From positions 1,922,001 through 1,986,000 of the forward strand of contig CP030884.1 in assembly GCA_006969385.1 (NCBI GenBank): DNA of 64,000 bases, given 5' to 3'. The position numbers and the translations under genes are program-made. The notes beneath the pieces were generated by a model. It saw only the letters and a program-made list of their open reading frames with translations, ran no database searches and was not told the DNA's origin. The DNA comes from Planctomycetaceae bacterium. Its GTDB lineage: Bacteria; Planctomycetota; Phycisphaerae; UBA1845; UTPLA1. Below, piece after piece: positions 1 through 8,274 of the stretch (positions are counted from its first letter, which is position 1; the number at the start of each line of letters is the position of its first letter).

Positions 1-439
1 CATAAATCCCGACATGATCGGGAACCGGGCCGTTGATGCAGCGGTCTTCGTTATACACTTCTTCGAGATGGCCGCCTGCGTCGTTGTCCTGCACGAGGCG
101 ATAGAAGTAAATTTGACTGGGGCTGTTGAACCCCGAGCAGGATTGCGATAAGGCAGCACCGAATGCGCGGATAAACACAATGGTGCCGTCCGGGCTGAGG
201 TCGAAATCGACATTGCCGATGTTGTTCAACCATGTTGTGTTGGTAATCGGATATGATTCGAGTGCTGGATCAGCATCTGTGTTCACCAACAGGTTACCAT
301 TATTAGGGCCGATAGAGGTAAAGTTCTGGTGGTTAACGAACAAGCCGACCTGCGCGGAAGCTATGGTCGGAAGCGCGAGCATCAGCGCGGATGCGAGTAA
401 CGATTGAATGCCGAAAGCGTATTGTCGATGTTGGGTCAC
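1..439 (-). CDS. Secreted protein, C-terminus outside window (partial)
   Basis: The frame stays open from a GTG at 437-439 down to position 1, giving 146 codons. AGGAG lies 8 nt upstream of the GTG (448-452), which decides the start. Residues 1-31 form a signal peptide: a short N-region, a hydrophobic LLASALMLALP stretch, and a likely signal peptidase I cut after ASA. The mature part has many Asn, Asp and aromatic residues (FVNHQNF, DFDLSPDG, YFYRLVQDNDAG), which resembles the beta-rich repeats of secreted planctomycete proteins. No named domain is recognised. The gene faces away from the sigma factor at 752. The signal peptide and start are seen directly; export is an inference and the function is unknown. 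Confidence 0.72.
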   Translation of the reverse strand, partial: MTQHRQYAFGIQSLLASALMLALPTIASAQVGLFVNHQNFTSIGPNNGNLLVNTDADPALESYPITNTTWLNNIGNVDFDLSPDGTIVFIRAFGAALSQSCSGFNSPSQIYFYRLVQDNDAGGHLEEVYNEDRCINGPVPDHVGIY

Positions 440-751
440 AAAAAAATCTCCTGGGAAAACCGCGAGGTAACGAATAAGAGCCGACGCACCGCCCGCGCCG
501 CGACGTGCGGGCGGGACAGTGGCCGGTAGGCGTGGTCGTGCGTCATCTATGAGGAAAAGCAGGAACAAAGGGCTTCGACCGCAGAGAAATGTGAAGAAAT
601 TGATGATGCCGGGCGATTTTTTCGATTACCGGCCTGCACGAAGCGGTGTAACGTCAAGATTTTCGCCTTCAACGGCCCTCGTCGCCCATGCGAGCAGGGT
701 AGAATGACGGGTTGGCGATCCGAAATTGAAAACCGTTCGTGCTTGATGTAG
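440..751. other. Divergent intergenic region (about 310 bp)
   Basis: No convincing gene lies here. It separates the minus-strand secreted protein from the plus-strand ECF sigma factor, so it should hold both promoters. I see no clear -35/-10 pair. A GC-rich inverted repeat of 8 bp arms (489-496 and 507-514, 10-nt loop) is visible, with no T-run on either side. Confidence 0.45.
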
Positions 752-1354
752 ATGATGGTCCGAGACACGCACCAACCGATCCCGAACCCGCAGGTCACGC
801 GCTACCTCCGTGCCGCCGCCACAGGCGATGCTCAAGCGACGGTCGGACTTTTCGAGGCTGTCTATCAAACGCTGCGTACGCTTGCCGCGCAGTATCTCAA
901 CCAGGAACGCGCCGACCACACGCTGCAACCGACCGCATTGGTGCATGAGGCCTTTATCAAACTCGTCGGCGGTCAACAGCCCGTTTGGAACGATCGCGCC
1001 CACTTCTTCGCCGTCGCGGCGCGGGCCATGCGGCGCATTCTTATCAATCACGCGTTGGCAAAGAAGGCGGCCAAGCGCGGCGGCATGCGGGAGCGTTCGC
1101 CGTTGTCGGTGGTTACCGATACTGCGGCGCAGTTCAACGTCGACCTGCTCGATTTGGATGCGGCGTTATCGCGGCTGGCCAAACTCGATGCGCGGCAAGC
1201 CGAAATCGTCGAACTGCGTTTCTTCGGCGGCCTTACCAATCGCGAAGTGGCGGACGTGATGGGCGTATCGCTGCGCACGGTCGAAGGTGACTGGGCGATG
1301 GCCCGCGCTTGGCTATTGCGCCATCTCAGCGAGAGCGGCGCGCATGTCCGCTGA
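752..1354 (+). CDS. ECF-family RNA polymerase sigma factor
   Basis: A 200-residue protein with sigma region 2 (about residues 15-95) and region 4 (about 130-190). The stretch TLQPTALVHEAFIKL and the following AVAARAMRRILINHA are hallmarks of the ECF group common in planctomycetes and acidobacteria, usually found next to serine/threonine kinase genes. Region 4 carries a helix-turn-helix (LTNREVADVMGVSLRTVEGD). It should direct core RNA polymerase to a dedicated promoter set. Its stop codon overlaps the kinase start by 11 nt, so the two are probably translated from one mRNA and the kinase may control this factor. Two adjacent ATG codons (752, 755) could serve as start. The family is clear; the regulon is unknown. 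Confidence 0.9.
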   Translation: MMVRDTHQPIPNPQVTRYLRAAATGDAQATVGLFEAVYQTLRTLAAQYLNQERADHTLQPTALVHEAFIKLVGGQQPVWNDRAHFFAVAARAMRRILINHALAKKAAKRGGMRERSPLSVVTDTAAQFNVDLLDLDAALSRLAKLDARQAEIVELRFFGGLTNREVADVMGVSLRTVEGDWAMARAWLLRHLSESGAHVR

Positions 1355-4300
1355 TCGTCACCAGCGAGTCCGCGACGTGTTCCTTCAAGTACGCGAATTG
1401 GCACCGGGCGTGCGCACGCCGCGCATCATCGAAATGTGCAATGGCGATGCCGCGTTGCAAGACGAGGTGTTGTCGCTGCTGTCGTATCACGATGAGGCGG
1501 GCGATTTTCTAGCGGCCTCGGTTTTAACGCAGGTGCCGCACGACACGCTGGCCGCGCAGGATCAGGCGGGCACCTGCGAACAAGCACAACGCGTCGGGTC
1601 TTATACCGTTGTGCGAAAGATCGCCGCCGGCGGTATGGGCACGGTGTACGAAGCCGAACAAGATAGCCCGCGCCGCCGCGTCGCGCTAAAGCTGCTGCGC
1701 TCCACCGACGAAACGGCGTCGGCCGCGCGCCGATTTCGCTACGAGGCGGATATCTTAGCGCATCTGCAGCACCCGAATATCGCACAGATTTATGAAGCGG
1801 GTACGCATCAGCACGGTGCAACGTCAATGCATTTCTTCGCGATGGAACTGGTGCCCGATGCGATTCCCGTGACGCAGTATGCCGACCAGCATCAACTGGG
1901 GATTGACGAACGCGTGCGTCTCATCATCGATGCCTGCGCGGCTGTCCATCACGGTCATCAACACGGCATCATTCATCGCGATCTGAAGCCGAGCAATATT
2001 CTCGTCGGCCGCGACGGTCAGTTAAAGGTAATCGATTTCGGCGTCGCGCGTGCCGTCGATCGCGATTTACTAACGCTCGATTTCAATACGCAAGCGGGCC
2101 AGCTGATCGGCACGCCGCAATACATGAGTCCGGAGCAACTCGATGCCGATCCGCATCGCATCGATATTCGCACCGACGTGTATGCGTTGGGGGTTGTGCT
2201 GTTCGAGCTGTTGACGGGGCATTTGCCGTACGATTTCAAAAGCTCGGCGATCTTATCGATTGCCGAAGCCATCAAACGACAACCCCCGCGGCGTTTGGGC
2301 CGCAACAATCCGAAGCTGTGCGGCGATCTCGAAACGATTGCGGGCAAAGCACTGGAGAAAACGCCCGAACGTCGCTACCAATCCGCCGCCGATCTGAGCC
2401 GCGACCTGCAACGTTACCTTGAAAAGCTGCCGATTGAAGCGCGGCGACCTTCGCCGGGATATCAGCTCAAGCTGTTCGCGCGGCGACATCCGAGCGTGTT
2501 GGCGTCGTTGGTGCTGGTGGTGCTGACGTTGATCGCCGCGACGGGGATTAGTCTGCGTTTTGCGTGGAAGACTAGCAAAGCGGAGCAGCGCGCCGAACGT
2601 CGGGCTCACGACGCCGAACGCGCGCAAACGTCGGAAGCCGCGGCGCGACAGTTGGCCGACCAACAGCGCGCCGAAGCGGAGTTGCAATCGTATATCGCCA
2701 ACATCGTGGCCGCCGATGCCGAGCTCCGCGCCCACGGCGTACCCGCCGCGCGCATGCGGCTTGCAGGTGTGCCGGAGCACTTGCGCAATTGGGAGTGGTA
2801 CTACTTAGCGCGTCAACTCGATCGCAGCGCACGCACCTTGCGCGGTGCGACGGGCCCCATCCGCGCGGCATCGCTTAGCGCCGAGGGGCGATGGTGCGCG
2901 ACGGCGGCGGGTGCCTACCCAACCGACGATCGATGCATCCAACTTTGGGATATGGCGAGCGGTCACGTTGTCGCGCGCAGCCCGAATTTCGAGTATCTGG
3001 TTAACGACGTGGATGTCGGTGCTGAGGGTGATGTGATTGCAGTGTGCGGCGACGATCTGGTACGAGTCTATCGAACGCCCGATCTCGATGTTCCCATCTT
3101 TGAAACGCGAGTGGATGGGGTTTGGATGCAAGCCGTTTTGCTCGATCGACAAGGCACGCACGTGTGGGCTTCGGCAGATGATGGATTCGTGCGCGCCTGG
3201 GATGTTGAAACTGGCGCGGAGACATTTGCCCATCGCGTGACGAACGGTAACGCGTGTCGATTGGCGCTAAGCCCAAACGAATTAAACATGGTCATCGGCA
3301 CCGAAGAGGGCGCGACACTCCTGCTCGATACAGCTACGGGTACTGTGATAGCGCTTCATAAAGAAAAGAACGGCGGCATCACGGGGGTTGCGTTCTCCGG
3401 CGACGGAACACGGTTGGCCATTAGTTCGAACAATGGGACCGTTAAGATTTTTGAGGTCAACGCGCGCTCGTTGTCGTGGGAGATCGCAGATCATGAGGGT
3501 GGCGCGCTCGCCATCGCATGGTCGCCGGATGGAACAATGCTCGCCACGACAGGCGTCGACAAAACGCTCCGAATCTACGACGTCGAATCGCAGCGCAACA
3601 TCAGCATCGCTCACGGTCACGATGCGGCGGTGGGCGCTGTGACCTTCACGCCCGACGGCGCGCAGATCGTAACGGCATCATGGGATGCGACGATCAAGAC
3701 GTGGGATCTATACGCGCTCACGCGCAAAGTATCCATCGCCGCCCATCAGCGGTTGATCCGCGGTATCGACTTCAGCCCGGATGGCAAGCGTATCGCGACG
3801 GCTTCATTCGACGGAACGGTAGGCATCTGGAATGTCGCTGATCGTTCGAAACTGGGCGAATTGGAAGAACTGCCGCGCGGCTTTCAGGATGTTTGCTTCT
3901 CTCCCGATGGCAAGCTGATTGCGACGGCAGGCCGATCCGGTGTCGTCGGATTGTGGGATGCCGAAACGTTAAAATTGAAACACGCGCTCGCGTCACATGA
4001 ACACGCCGTGCACGCCGTCGCATTTAGCCCCGATGGTAGACGCGTTGCTTCCGGCGGCATCGATCAACGGGTGTTGCTGTGGGATACGCAGTCGGGCAAG
4101 CTCATTCGCAACCTAAACGGCCACGGCGGTTGGATATGGAAGCTGGCTTTCGCACCGGAAGGCACGCGCTTGTATTCAGCATCGCAAGATCGATCGTTAA
4201 TCGAATGGGATATGGCGGCTGGTTCGATCGTTCGCCGCCATGACTTTGGCAAGTCCATTCAAGCAATGGCGATCGCGCCGCGCGGTGACGCAATCGCCGT

Positions 4301-4613
4301 CGGCCTCGCATCGGGTGAGATACATTTGCTAAATGCGGTTTCGTTGGCGACGTTGCGAACCATACCCGCGCATGCGACAGACGTACTCGATATGGCATTT
4401 ACGCCCGATGGCACACGGTTGGTCTCAAGCTCACACGACCGCGCGATCGTGTTAACCGACGTTGCCTCTGGCCAAATCGTTCTCAAACTGCGCGGAAACG
4501 AATCGAACATCTGGGCCGTCGGCATCAGCCCCGATGGTCGCGCACTTGCCACCGGCAGCGGGGCTTATGGTAGTCGCCCCTGTGTATTTCGATTGTGGGA
4601 AGCGGAAGGCTAA
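1344..4613 (+). CDS. Serine/threonine protein kinase with WD40 repeat sensor domain
   Basis: A protein of 1089 residues from ATG 1344; the frame is open further upstream, but this ATG gives the usual family N-terminus. Residues 1-60 form the helical leader seen in ECF-linked kinases. The Hanks-type kinase domain covers about 85-370: glycine loop IAAGGMGTVYEAE, Lys116 in VALKLL, HRDLKPSN at 211-218, DFG at 231-233 and GTPQYMSPEQ. A single transmembrane helix lies near 383-406, followed by an alanine-rich coiled-coil. The rest is about a dozen WD40 repeats with recurring FSPDG and VGLWD-type motifs, forming one or two beta-propellers, presumably outside the membrane. All catalytic residues are present. 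It probably signals to the overlapping ECF sigma factor; that link is inferred. Confidence 0.92.
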   Translation: MSADRHQRVRDVFLQVRELAPGVRTPRIIEMCNGDAALQDEVLSLLSYHDEAGDFLAASVLTQVPHDTLAAQDQAGTCEQAQRVGSYTVVRKIAAGGMGTVYEAEQDSPRRRVALKLLRSTDETASAARRFRYEADILAHLQHPNIAQIYEAGTHQHGATSMHFFAMELVPDAIPVTQYADQHQLGIDERVRLIIDACAAVHHGHQHGIIHRDLKPSNILVGRDGQLKVIDFGVARAVDRDLLTLDFNTQAGQLIGTPQYMSPEQLDADPHRIDIRTDVYALGVVLFELLTGHLPYDFKSSAILSIAEAIKRQPPRRLGRNNPKLCGDLETIAGKALEKTPERRYQSAADLSRDLQRYLEKLPIEARRPSPGYQLKLFARRHPSVLASLVLVVLTLIAATGISLRFAWKTSKAEQRAERRAHDAERAQTSEAAARQLADQQRAEAELQSYIANIVAADAELRAHGVPAARMRLAGVPEHLRNWEWYYLARQLDRSARTLRGATGPIRAASLSAEGRWCATAAGAYPTDDRCIQLWDMASGHVVARSPNFEYLVNDVDVGAEGDVIAVCGDDLVRVYRTPDLDVPIFETRVDGVWMQAVLLDRQGTHVWASADDGFVRAWDVETGAETFAHRVTNGNACRLALSPNELNMVIGTEEGATLLLDTATGTVIALHKEKNGGITGVAFSGDGTRLAISSNNGTVKIFEVNARSLSWEIADHEGGALAIAWSPDGTMLATTGVDKTLRIYDVESQRNISIAHGHDAAVGAVTFTPDGAQIVTASWDATIKTWDLYALTRKVSIAAHQRLIRGIDFSPDGKRIATASFDGTVGIWNVADRSKLGELEELPRGFQDVCFSPDGKLIATAGRSGVVGLWDAETLKLKHALASHEHAVHAVAFSPDGRRVASGGIDQRVLLWDTQSGKLIRNLNGHGGWIWKLAFAPEGTRLYSASQDRSLIEWDMAAGSIVRRHDFGKSIQAMAIAPRGDAIAVGLASGEIHLLNAVSLATLRTIPAHATDVLDMAFTPDGTRLVSSSHDRAIVLTDVASGQIVLKLRGNESNIWAVGISPDGRALATGSGAYGSRPCVFRLWEAEG

Positions 4614-4673
4614 CGAAACCCTCGGTCCGGTCTGGTTGTGCTTCAAACATGTACAAAGGAATCGACCGGCATT

Positions 4674-6290
4674 CTAACTTGCAACTCGATCAAGTGCCGT
4701 CCGTAACCGTTGCGCAGCCGCCGGGTTTGACATCGAAATGTATGCAATCGTGCCACGCACCCACGCTTCAAAGTGCGGATGGTGGTCGCGATTCTGCGCG
4801 GCCAATCCTTCGCGTTGCGCGCGATGCAGGATTGCGCGTAAGCGGCGAATTGTTTTGCGCGGCACGTTGATACGATCGTTGACGACCAGGCCGGTGACCG
4901 ACTGTTGCTGATTGCGACGCTGCACCCGCGTTTTCTTTTCGTTAACGGTAAAGCCTTCGTCGTCCGCAATGTGTCGAATCCGTGCTAGCAAGTATCCAAT
5001 GCTGGCAGTCAACTCACCGCGCTGCGAGAAGGACAGATCGTCGGCATAACGCGTGTACGCCCAACCGAGTTTCTGCGCGATACCCAGCATGCGCCGATCG
5101 AGTCGGCGCGCCACAAGGTTCGACAGTGCCGGGCTGGTGCAGGCACCTTGCGGTAACGCGCGCGGCCCGGTGGCGGCGTAATACGTTTGCCCGTCGTACG
5201 TCATCGGTCGCCGCGGCGCTTCGGTGCATAACAATGCCAAGATCGTTGCGACGGCGGGCGAGTAACCGAGCGCACGAAACACGCCCAACACGCGCGCGAA
5301 CGTAATCGTCGGAAAGAAGTCTCTCAAATCGACATTCACGACGGTATCCGCGCCAACATGCGGCTCGGCATTGGTTAGCGTCGAGCGCCCGGGCACAAAA
5401 CCGTGCGCTGCATCGTGCGGCGAAATCTTACTGAGAATGTTTTCCAATATCCACTGTTGAGCGGTCGCCAGCGACTGATGTGGTGCCGACAACAATCGCA
5501 TTCCGCCGCTTTTCTTCGGTACGGTAAACGTGACGTAGTGCACGCGTTGCGGCGCGTCGCTATGAAACGCCAAAAAACGTAAACGCGGGATCGGTATATT
5601 CATCGCCACCGACAACTCGGCAGGCGACGAGATAATCGGCAGGTCGTTCGCCTTCAATCGTTCGACGTTCGCGCGCCGATCGGCCAACCCGCGCGATACA
5701 CCGCGGCCGAGAAACACAATATCCGTCGCCCGGCGTCGCGCGATGGCTTCGGCCCGCGCTTGCCGGCGGCGCTGCGCTTCTTCGATCTTTTGTTGTTTGC
5801 GCGCCGCGCGTTCTTCGCGCGACAATTGCACCGCCCGTTCGCCCGCCGCCCGCGCGACCGACAGATCGCCTTTTATTTCGGCATATTGCAGGCCGACTTC
5901 GTGAATGTGCGTGAGTTCTTCCGGCGAAATGAGCCCCAGCCCTACCATCGTGCGATCGATGATTTGAATGCGCGGCAACGTCGGATCGGGAATAACGGTC
6001 AACGGATCGAGAAACGCCGAACGCAGCGTGCCCGCGTCCCTGATGGTGGCTTTGGCATCCGCCGCCGTCATCGGTTCGAACTTCTGTGCATCGAGGCCGG
6101 TCAGATTTTGCACCTTGGATTGCCGCATGACCGGCGGCAGAATCGTGGGGCGCGAGGTAGGCACACCGCGCGGATGATTGCACTGCCCGCAGTAGCGCGC
6201 GCCGGCGCGATAGGGTGTGCCGCAACTCGGGCAGACCACTCCGGTGTCCGAGCCGCCGAACAGCTTTTTGACAAAGTCAAACAATCCCAC
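4674..6290 (-). CDS. Retron-type reverse transcriptase with N-terminal zinc ribbon
   Basis: A 538-residue protein from GTG 6290. Residues 20-37 hold a zinc ribbon (Cys20, Cys23, Cys34, Cys37). About 140-195 is a charged coiled coil, and 215-490 is the reverse transcriptase. Retron hallmarks are all visible: NAEPH (307-311, the NAxxH motif), DLRDFF with Asp321, LPQGACTSP, YADD (415-418, catalytic Asp417/418) and VTG (465-467). The RT core reads like the myxobacterial retron RTs that make long msDNAs such as Mx162. It should copy the msd part of the RNA locus just upstream, with a 2',5'-branched guanosine as primer. No strong ribosome site precedes the GTG. The gene is last in the operon HEAT-SWIM-ncRNA-RT. 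An intron-encoded or DGR RT is unlikely because of the NAxxH and VTG motifs and the lack of a maturase domain. Confidence 0.94.
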   Translation of the reverse strand: MGLFDFVKKLFGGSDTGVVCPSCGTPYRAGARYCGQCNHPRGVPTSRPTILPPVMRQSKVQNLTGLDAQKFEPMTAADAKATIRDAGTLRSAFLDPLTVIPDPTLPRIQIIDRTMVGLGLISPEELTHIHEVGLQYAEIKGDLSVARAAGERAVQLSREERAARKQQKIEEAQRRRQARAEAIARRRATDIVFLGRGVSRGLADRRANVERLKANDLPIISSPAELSVAMNIPIPRLRFLAFHSDAPQRVHYVTFTVPKKSGGMRLLSAPHQSLATAQQWILENILSKISPHDAAHGFVPGRSTLTNAEPHVGADTVVNVDLRDFFPTITFARVLGVFRALGYSPAVATILALLCTEAPRRPMTYDGQTYYAATGPRALPQGACTSPALSNLVARRLDRRMLGIAQKLGWAYTRYADDLSFSQRGELTASIGYLLARIRHIADDEGFTVNEKKTRVQRRNQQQSVTGLVVNDRINVPRKTIRRLRAILHRAQREGLAAQNRDHHPHFEAWVRGTIAYISMSNPAAAQRLRTALDRVAS

Positions 6291-6313
6291 GACGCGTTAC
6301 CCAAATAAAAACT

Positions 6314-6528
6314 GGGGGGCCGATCACCTGACTTCAGATCTCCGGACCGAGGTCGTTAACCAAGGACCGACGGGCGTGCTAGCGCGTCGGAAGCCTCGGC
6401 TTGCCATGGCCGACGTGCTAGCACGCCCGTCGGTCCATACGAACAACGGCCTTGGGGAAGCATGGATAGTCATGTTCAACCACGGCGGTACGCCGCAGCA
6501 AGATGGTCTCAGGTGATCGGTTACCCCC
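6314..6528 (-). ncRNA. Retron msr-msd RNA locus
   Basis: The 278-bp gap between the SWIM gene and the RT folds like a retron RNA read on the minus strand. The 12-nt repeat a1 (6509-6520) is exactly complementary to a2 (6320-6331), and a run of five C pairs with five G just outside after a 3-nt bulge. Right after a1 comes a G (opposite plus position 6508) that could be the branching guanosine. The msr part has a 5-bp GC hairpin (6483-6495) and a 4-bp hairpin (6461-6474). The msd part is a very long hairpin (6364-6436). The distance from the a2 end to the RT GTG is 30 nt. No protein is encoded here. The exact msDNA ends cannot be read from sequence alone. Confidence 0.9.
6364..6436 (-). repeat. 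msd hairpin: 27-bp near-perfect inverted repeat
   Basis: Arms 6364-6390 and 6410-6436 pair over 27 bp, 20 of them (6364-6383 with 6417-6436) without mismatch. One inner pair is G-T, which is a G-U pair in RNA. The loop is 19 nt (6391-6409). A long stem of this kind is the usual msd element of retrons. Confidence 0.93.
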
Positions 6529-6567
6529 TTATGCTCGTCGTTATGCGGCAAGCGGCGACGGCACGCA

Positions 6568-8274
6568 TCAGCGCCCGGCCCATTGTCGCGTTCGTTCGTA
6601 CCAACTCAATGTCGACGTACCGGCTCCGTCGCCGGTGCGCCCATGCTGATCGCGCAGCGCCTGCAAGTGGCGACACGGACCGTTGCGAATGCCGTACTTG
6701 AAGAAGTAGCCGCACAAGCATTTGCCTTTGCGAATGATACTGTCATCATCGATCAATGCTTCGACCGGTTTGCCTTCGGCTTTGCCGACGAGAATCAACC
6801 CGCCGCGCGGTCCGCGCTGTGCCGATGAAACCTGCACTTGCTGACGCACCAGTATCTGTAGCGCGCCCACGCGCTCGGGATGCGGCGGCCCTAGTTCTTT
6901 CGCACTCAGCGCCATCGGTAGCACCTGACGCCATCGAAATCGATCGGCATCGAGGTCGTATATCGCCTGACCGCGCAGCGCGAGTTGGTTGAGCCCGGCG
7001 GCAGCCAGATCGGGCGCAAGACTCGCGCGCGACGCCAAGTCACTCAACGGCGCGCTCCGCTCGGTTTGCAACACCCCGGCAAGCTGCGACACGTCGTTAT
7101 CTTGCGGATAAGACGGTGGCATCAACATGTCTACCGCCGAACCGCGCGTCCAATCGTTCGTCGTCCAGCCCGAAAGCCCCAGCGTCAACCGCATCGGGCC
7201 CATGCGGACGACCCAAAAACTCGGCAACCCCGTCCCCAACAAATACACATTCACGCCATCGGCCAACGGCAATACGCGCGCCAGCACCAGCAGCCGTCGG
7301 CGGCCCCAAATGCGCAACGGGTCGCCCGCCGGACCGTCGTATATCGTGCCGAAACTATCGATCGGCTGTTCCCACGGTTCCAACACCAAGCGCGGTGGCC
7401 GCCCCGGCGTGAGTTCAAATCGAATCGCACGCGGGCTCGTGCGCGCCTTGCGTCGCTTCAAAAATGCCAGCAGCGAATATACCGCACCGACCGAAAGTGA
7501 TACCTTACGCGTCGGCAAACACATCGCCGCTTGCAGTTGCATAAAGCCGCGCAACCAACCATCGGGCAGGTCGATTTTTTCCTCGCGATAATCGGGATGA
7601 TCCTGCGTTGCGACCGAAAAGCCTTCGGGGTCGATGGCAAAGCGCGTTGCGCGATACGTGCGCAGCGACTGAAAGTTATGATATAAGTCCCACGAATAGT
7701 CGACGTTGGTGGTGCCGAACGCGGTGGTATCCGATGCGCCGAAACACGCGTCGCGCTCGACCGTCAAACAACCGTAGCTCGATTCGTCGGCGGAGAAGCA
7801 TTCGAAGAATACGACATCGTCGGCCACGGTAATCACCGGGTCGTACGGCATCAGTTGCCGCCACAGCTCCTTGTCATTTTCGCGCAGCCAGTCGTTTAAG
7901 CTGCGGCGCGCCGACCAGTAGCGCTTGCGCGCGCGGCCGTACTCGCGTTTGAGGTCCGCCGGGATCGGCTGACCGACGCGCGCATCGAGCGTTTCCTTAA
8001 CTTCCATATACGCAGCGCTACGAATCTGAGATTCGCGCTCGCGCTGCTGAACTTTCCATGCTTCGTATGCCGACTTATCGCGCGGTTTAAAGCGCAGGTC
8101 GTTGATCACCACATCGTGTAAGGCGCTGATGGCTTCGCGAAAGCGCACGGGGTCTTTCAGCGGGGCGTCAAAACTGACGCGCTCGCGCGAGAGATCGGGG
8201 GCGAATTGCAGAACGCGACCGCCGGCGGCTTGGCGAATGGCACTGCTTCCAAAATAGGCGGTCTGCACCTGCAT
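6568..8274 (-). CDS. SWIM zinc-finger protein, retron accessory/effector candidate
   Basis: A 568-residue protein. Its ATG (8272-8274) overlaps the stop of the HEAT gene (TGATG), so translation is coupled. A TTG one codon earlier is less likely. Near the C-terminus is a SWIM-type zinc motif, C-x-C-x12-C-x-H, in the context KCLCGYFFKYG...GPCRHLQALRDQH. The N-terminal two thirds have no domain I can name; a helical, basic stretch lies at about 40-130. SWIM domains bind nucleic acids or proteins. The position directly before the msr-msd locus marks it as a retron component. I believe a published retron type combines such a SWIM protein with HEAT-like repeats, but I cannot confirm the type number here. 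Whether it is toxin, sensor or scaffold is not visible in the sequence. Confidence 0.82.
   Translation of the reverse strand: MQVQTAYFGSSAIRQAAGGRVLQFAPDLSRERVSFDAPLKDPVRFREAISALHDVVINDLRFKPRDKSAYEAWKVQQRERESQIRSAAYMEVKETLDARVGQPIPADLKREYGRARKRYWSARRSLNDWLRENDKELWRQLMPYDPVITVADDVVFFECFSADESSYGCLTVERDACFGASDTTAFGTTNVDYSWDLYHNFQSLRTYRATRFAIDPEGFSVATQDHPDYREEKIDLPDGWLRGFMQLQAAMCLPTRKVSLSVGAVYSLLAFLKRRKARTSPRAIRFELTPGRPPRLVLEPWEQPIDSFGTIYDGPAGDPLRIWGRRRLLVLARVLPLADGVNVYLLGTGLPSFWVVRMGPMRLTLGLSGWTTNDWTRGSAVDMLMPPSYPQDNDVSQLAGVLQTERSAPLSDLASRASLAPDLAAAGLNQLALRGQAIYDLDADRFRWRQVLPMALSAKELGPPHPERVGALQILVRQQVQVSSAQRGPRGGLILVGKAEGKPVEALIDDDSIIRKGKCLCGYFFKYGIRNGPCRHLQALRDQHGRTGDGAGTSTLSWYERTRQWAGR

Noticed and set aside
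4674..6290. Group II intron or diversity-generating retroelement RT
   Set aside because: No maturase or HNH domain and no template/variable repeat were seen, while NAxxH and VTG retron motifs and an msr-msd locus are present.
6217..6516. Plus-strand ORF over the retron RNA locus
   Set aside because: It crosses the msd stem and the RT start with no protein-like features; the region is better explained as msr-msd.
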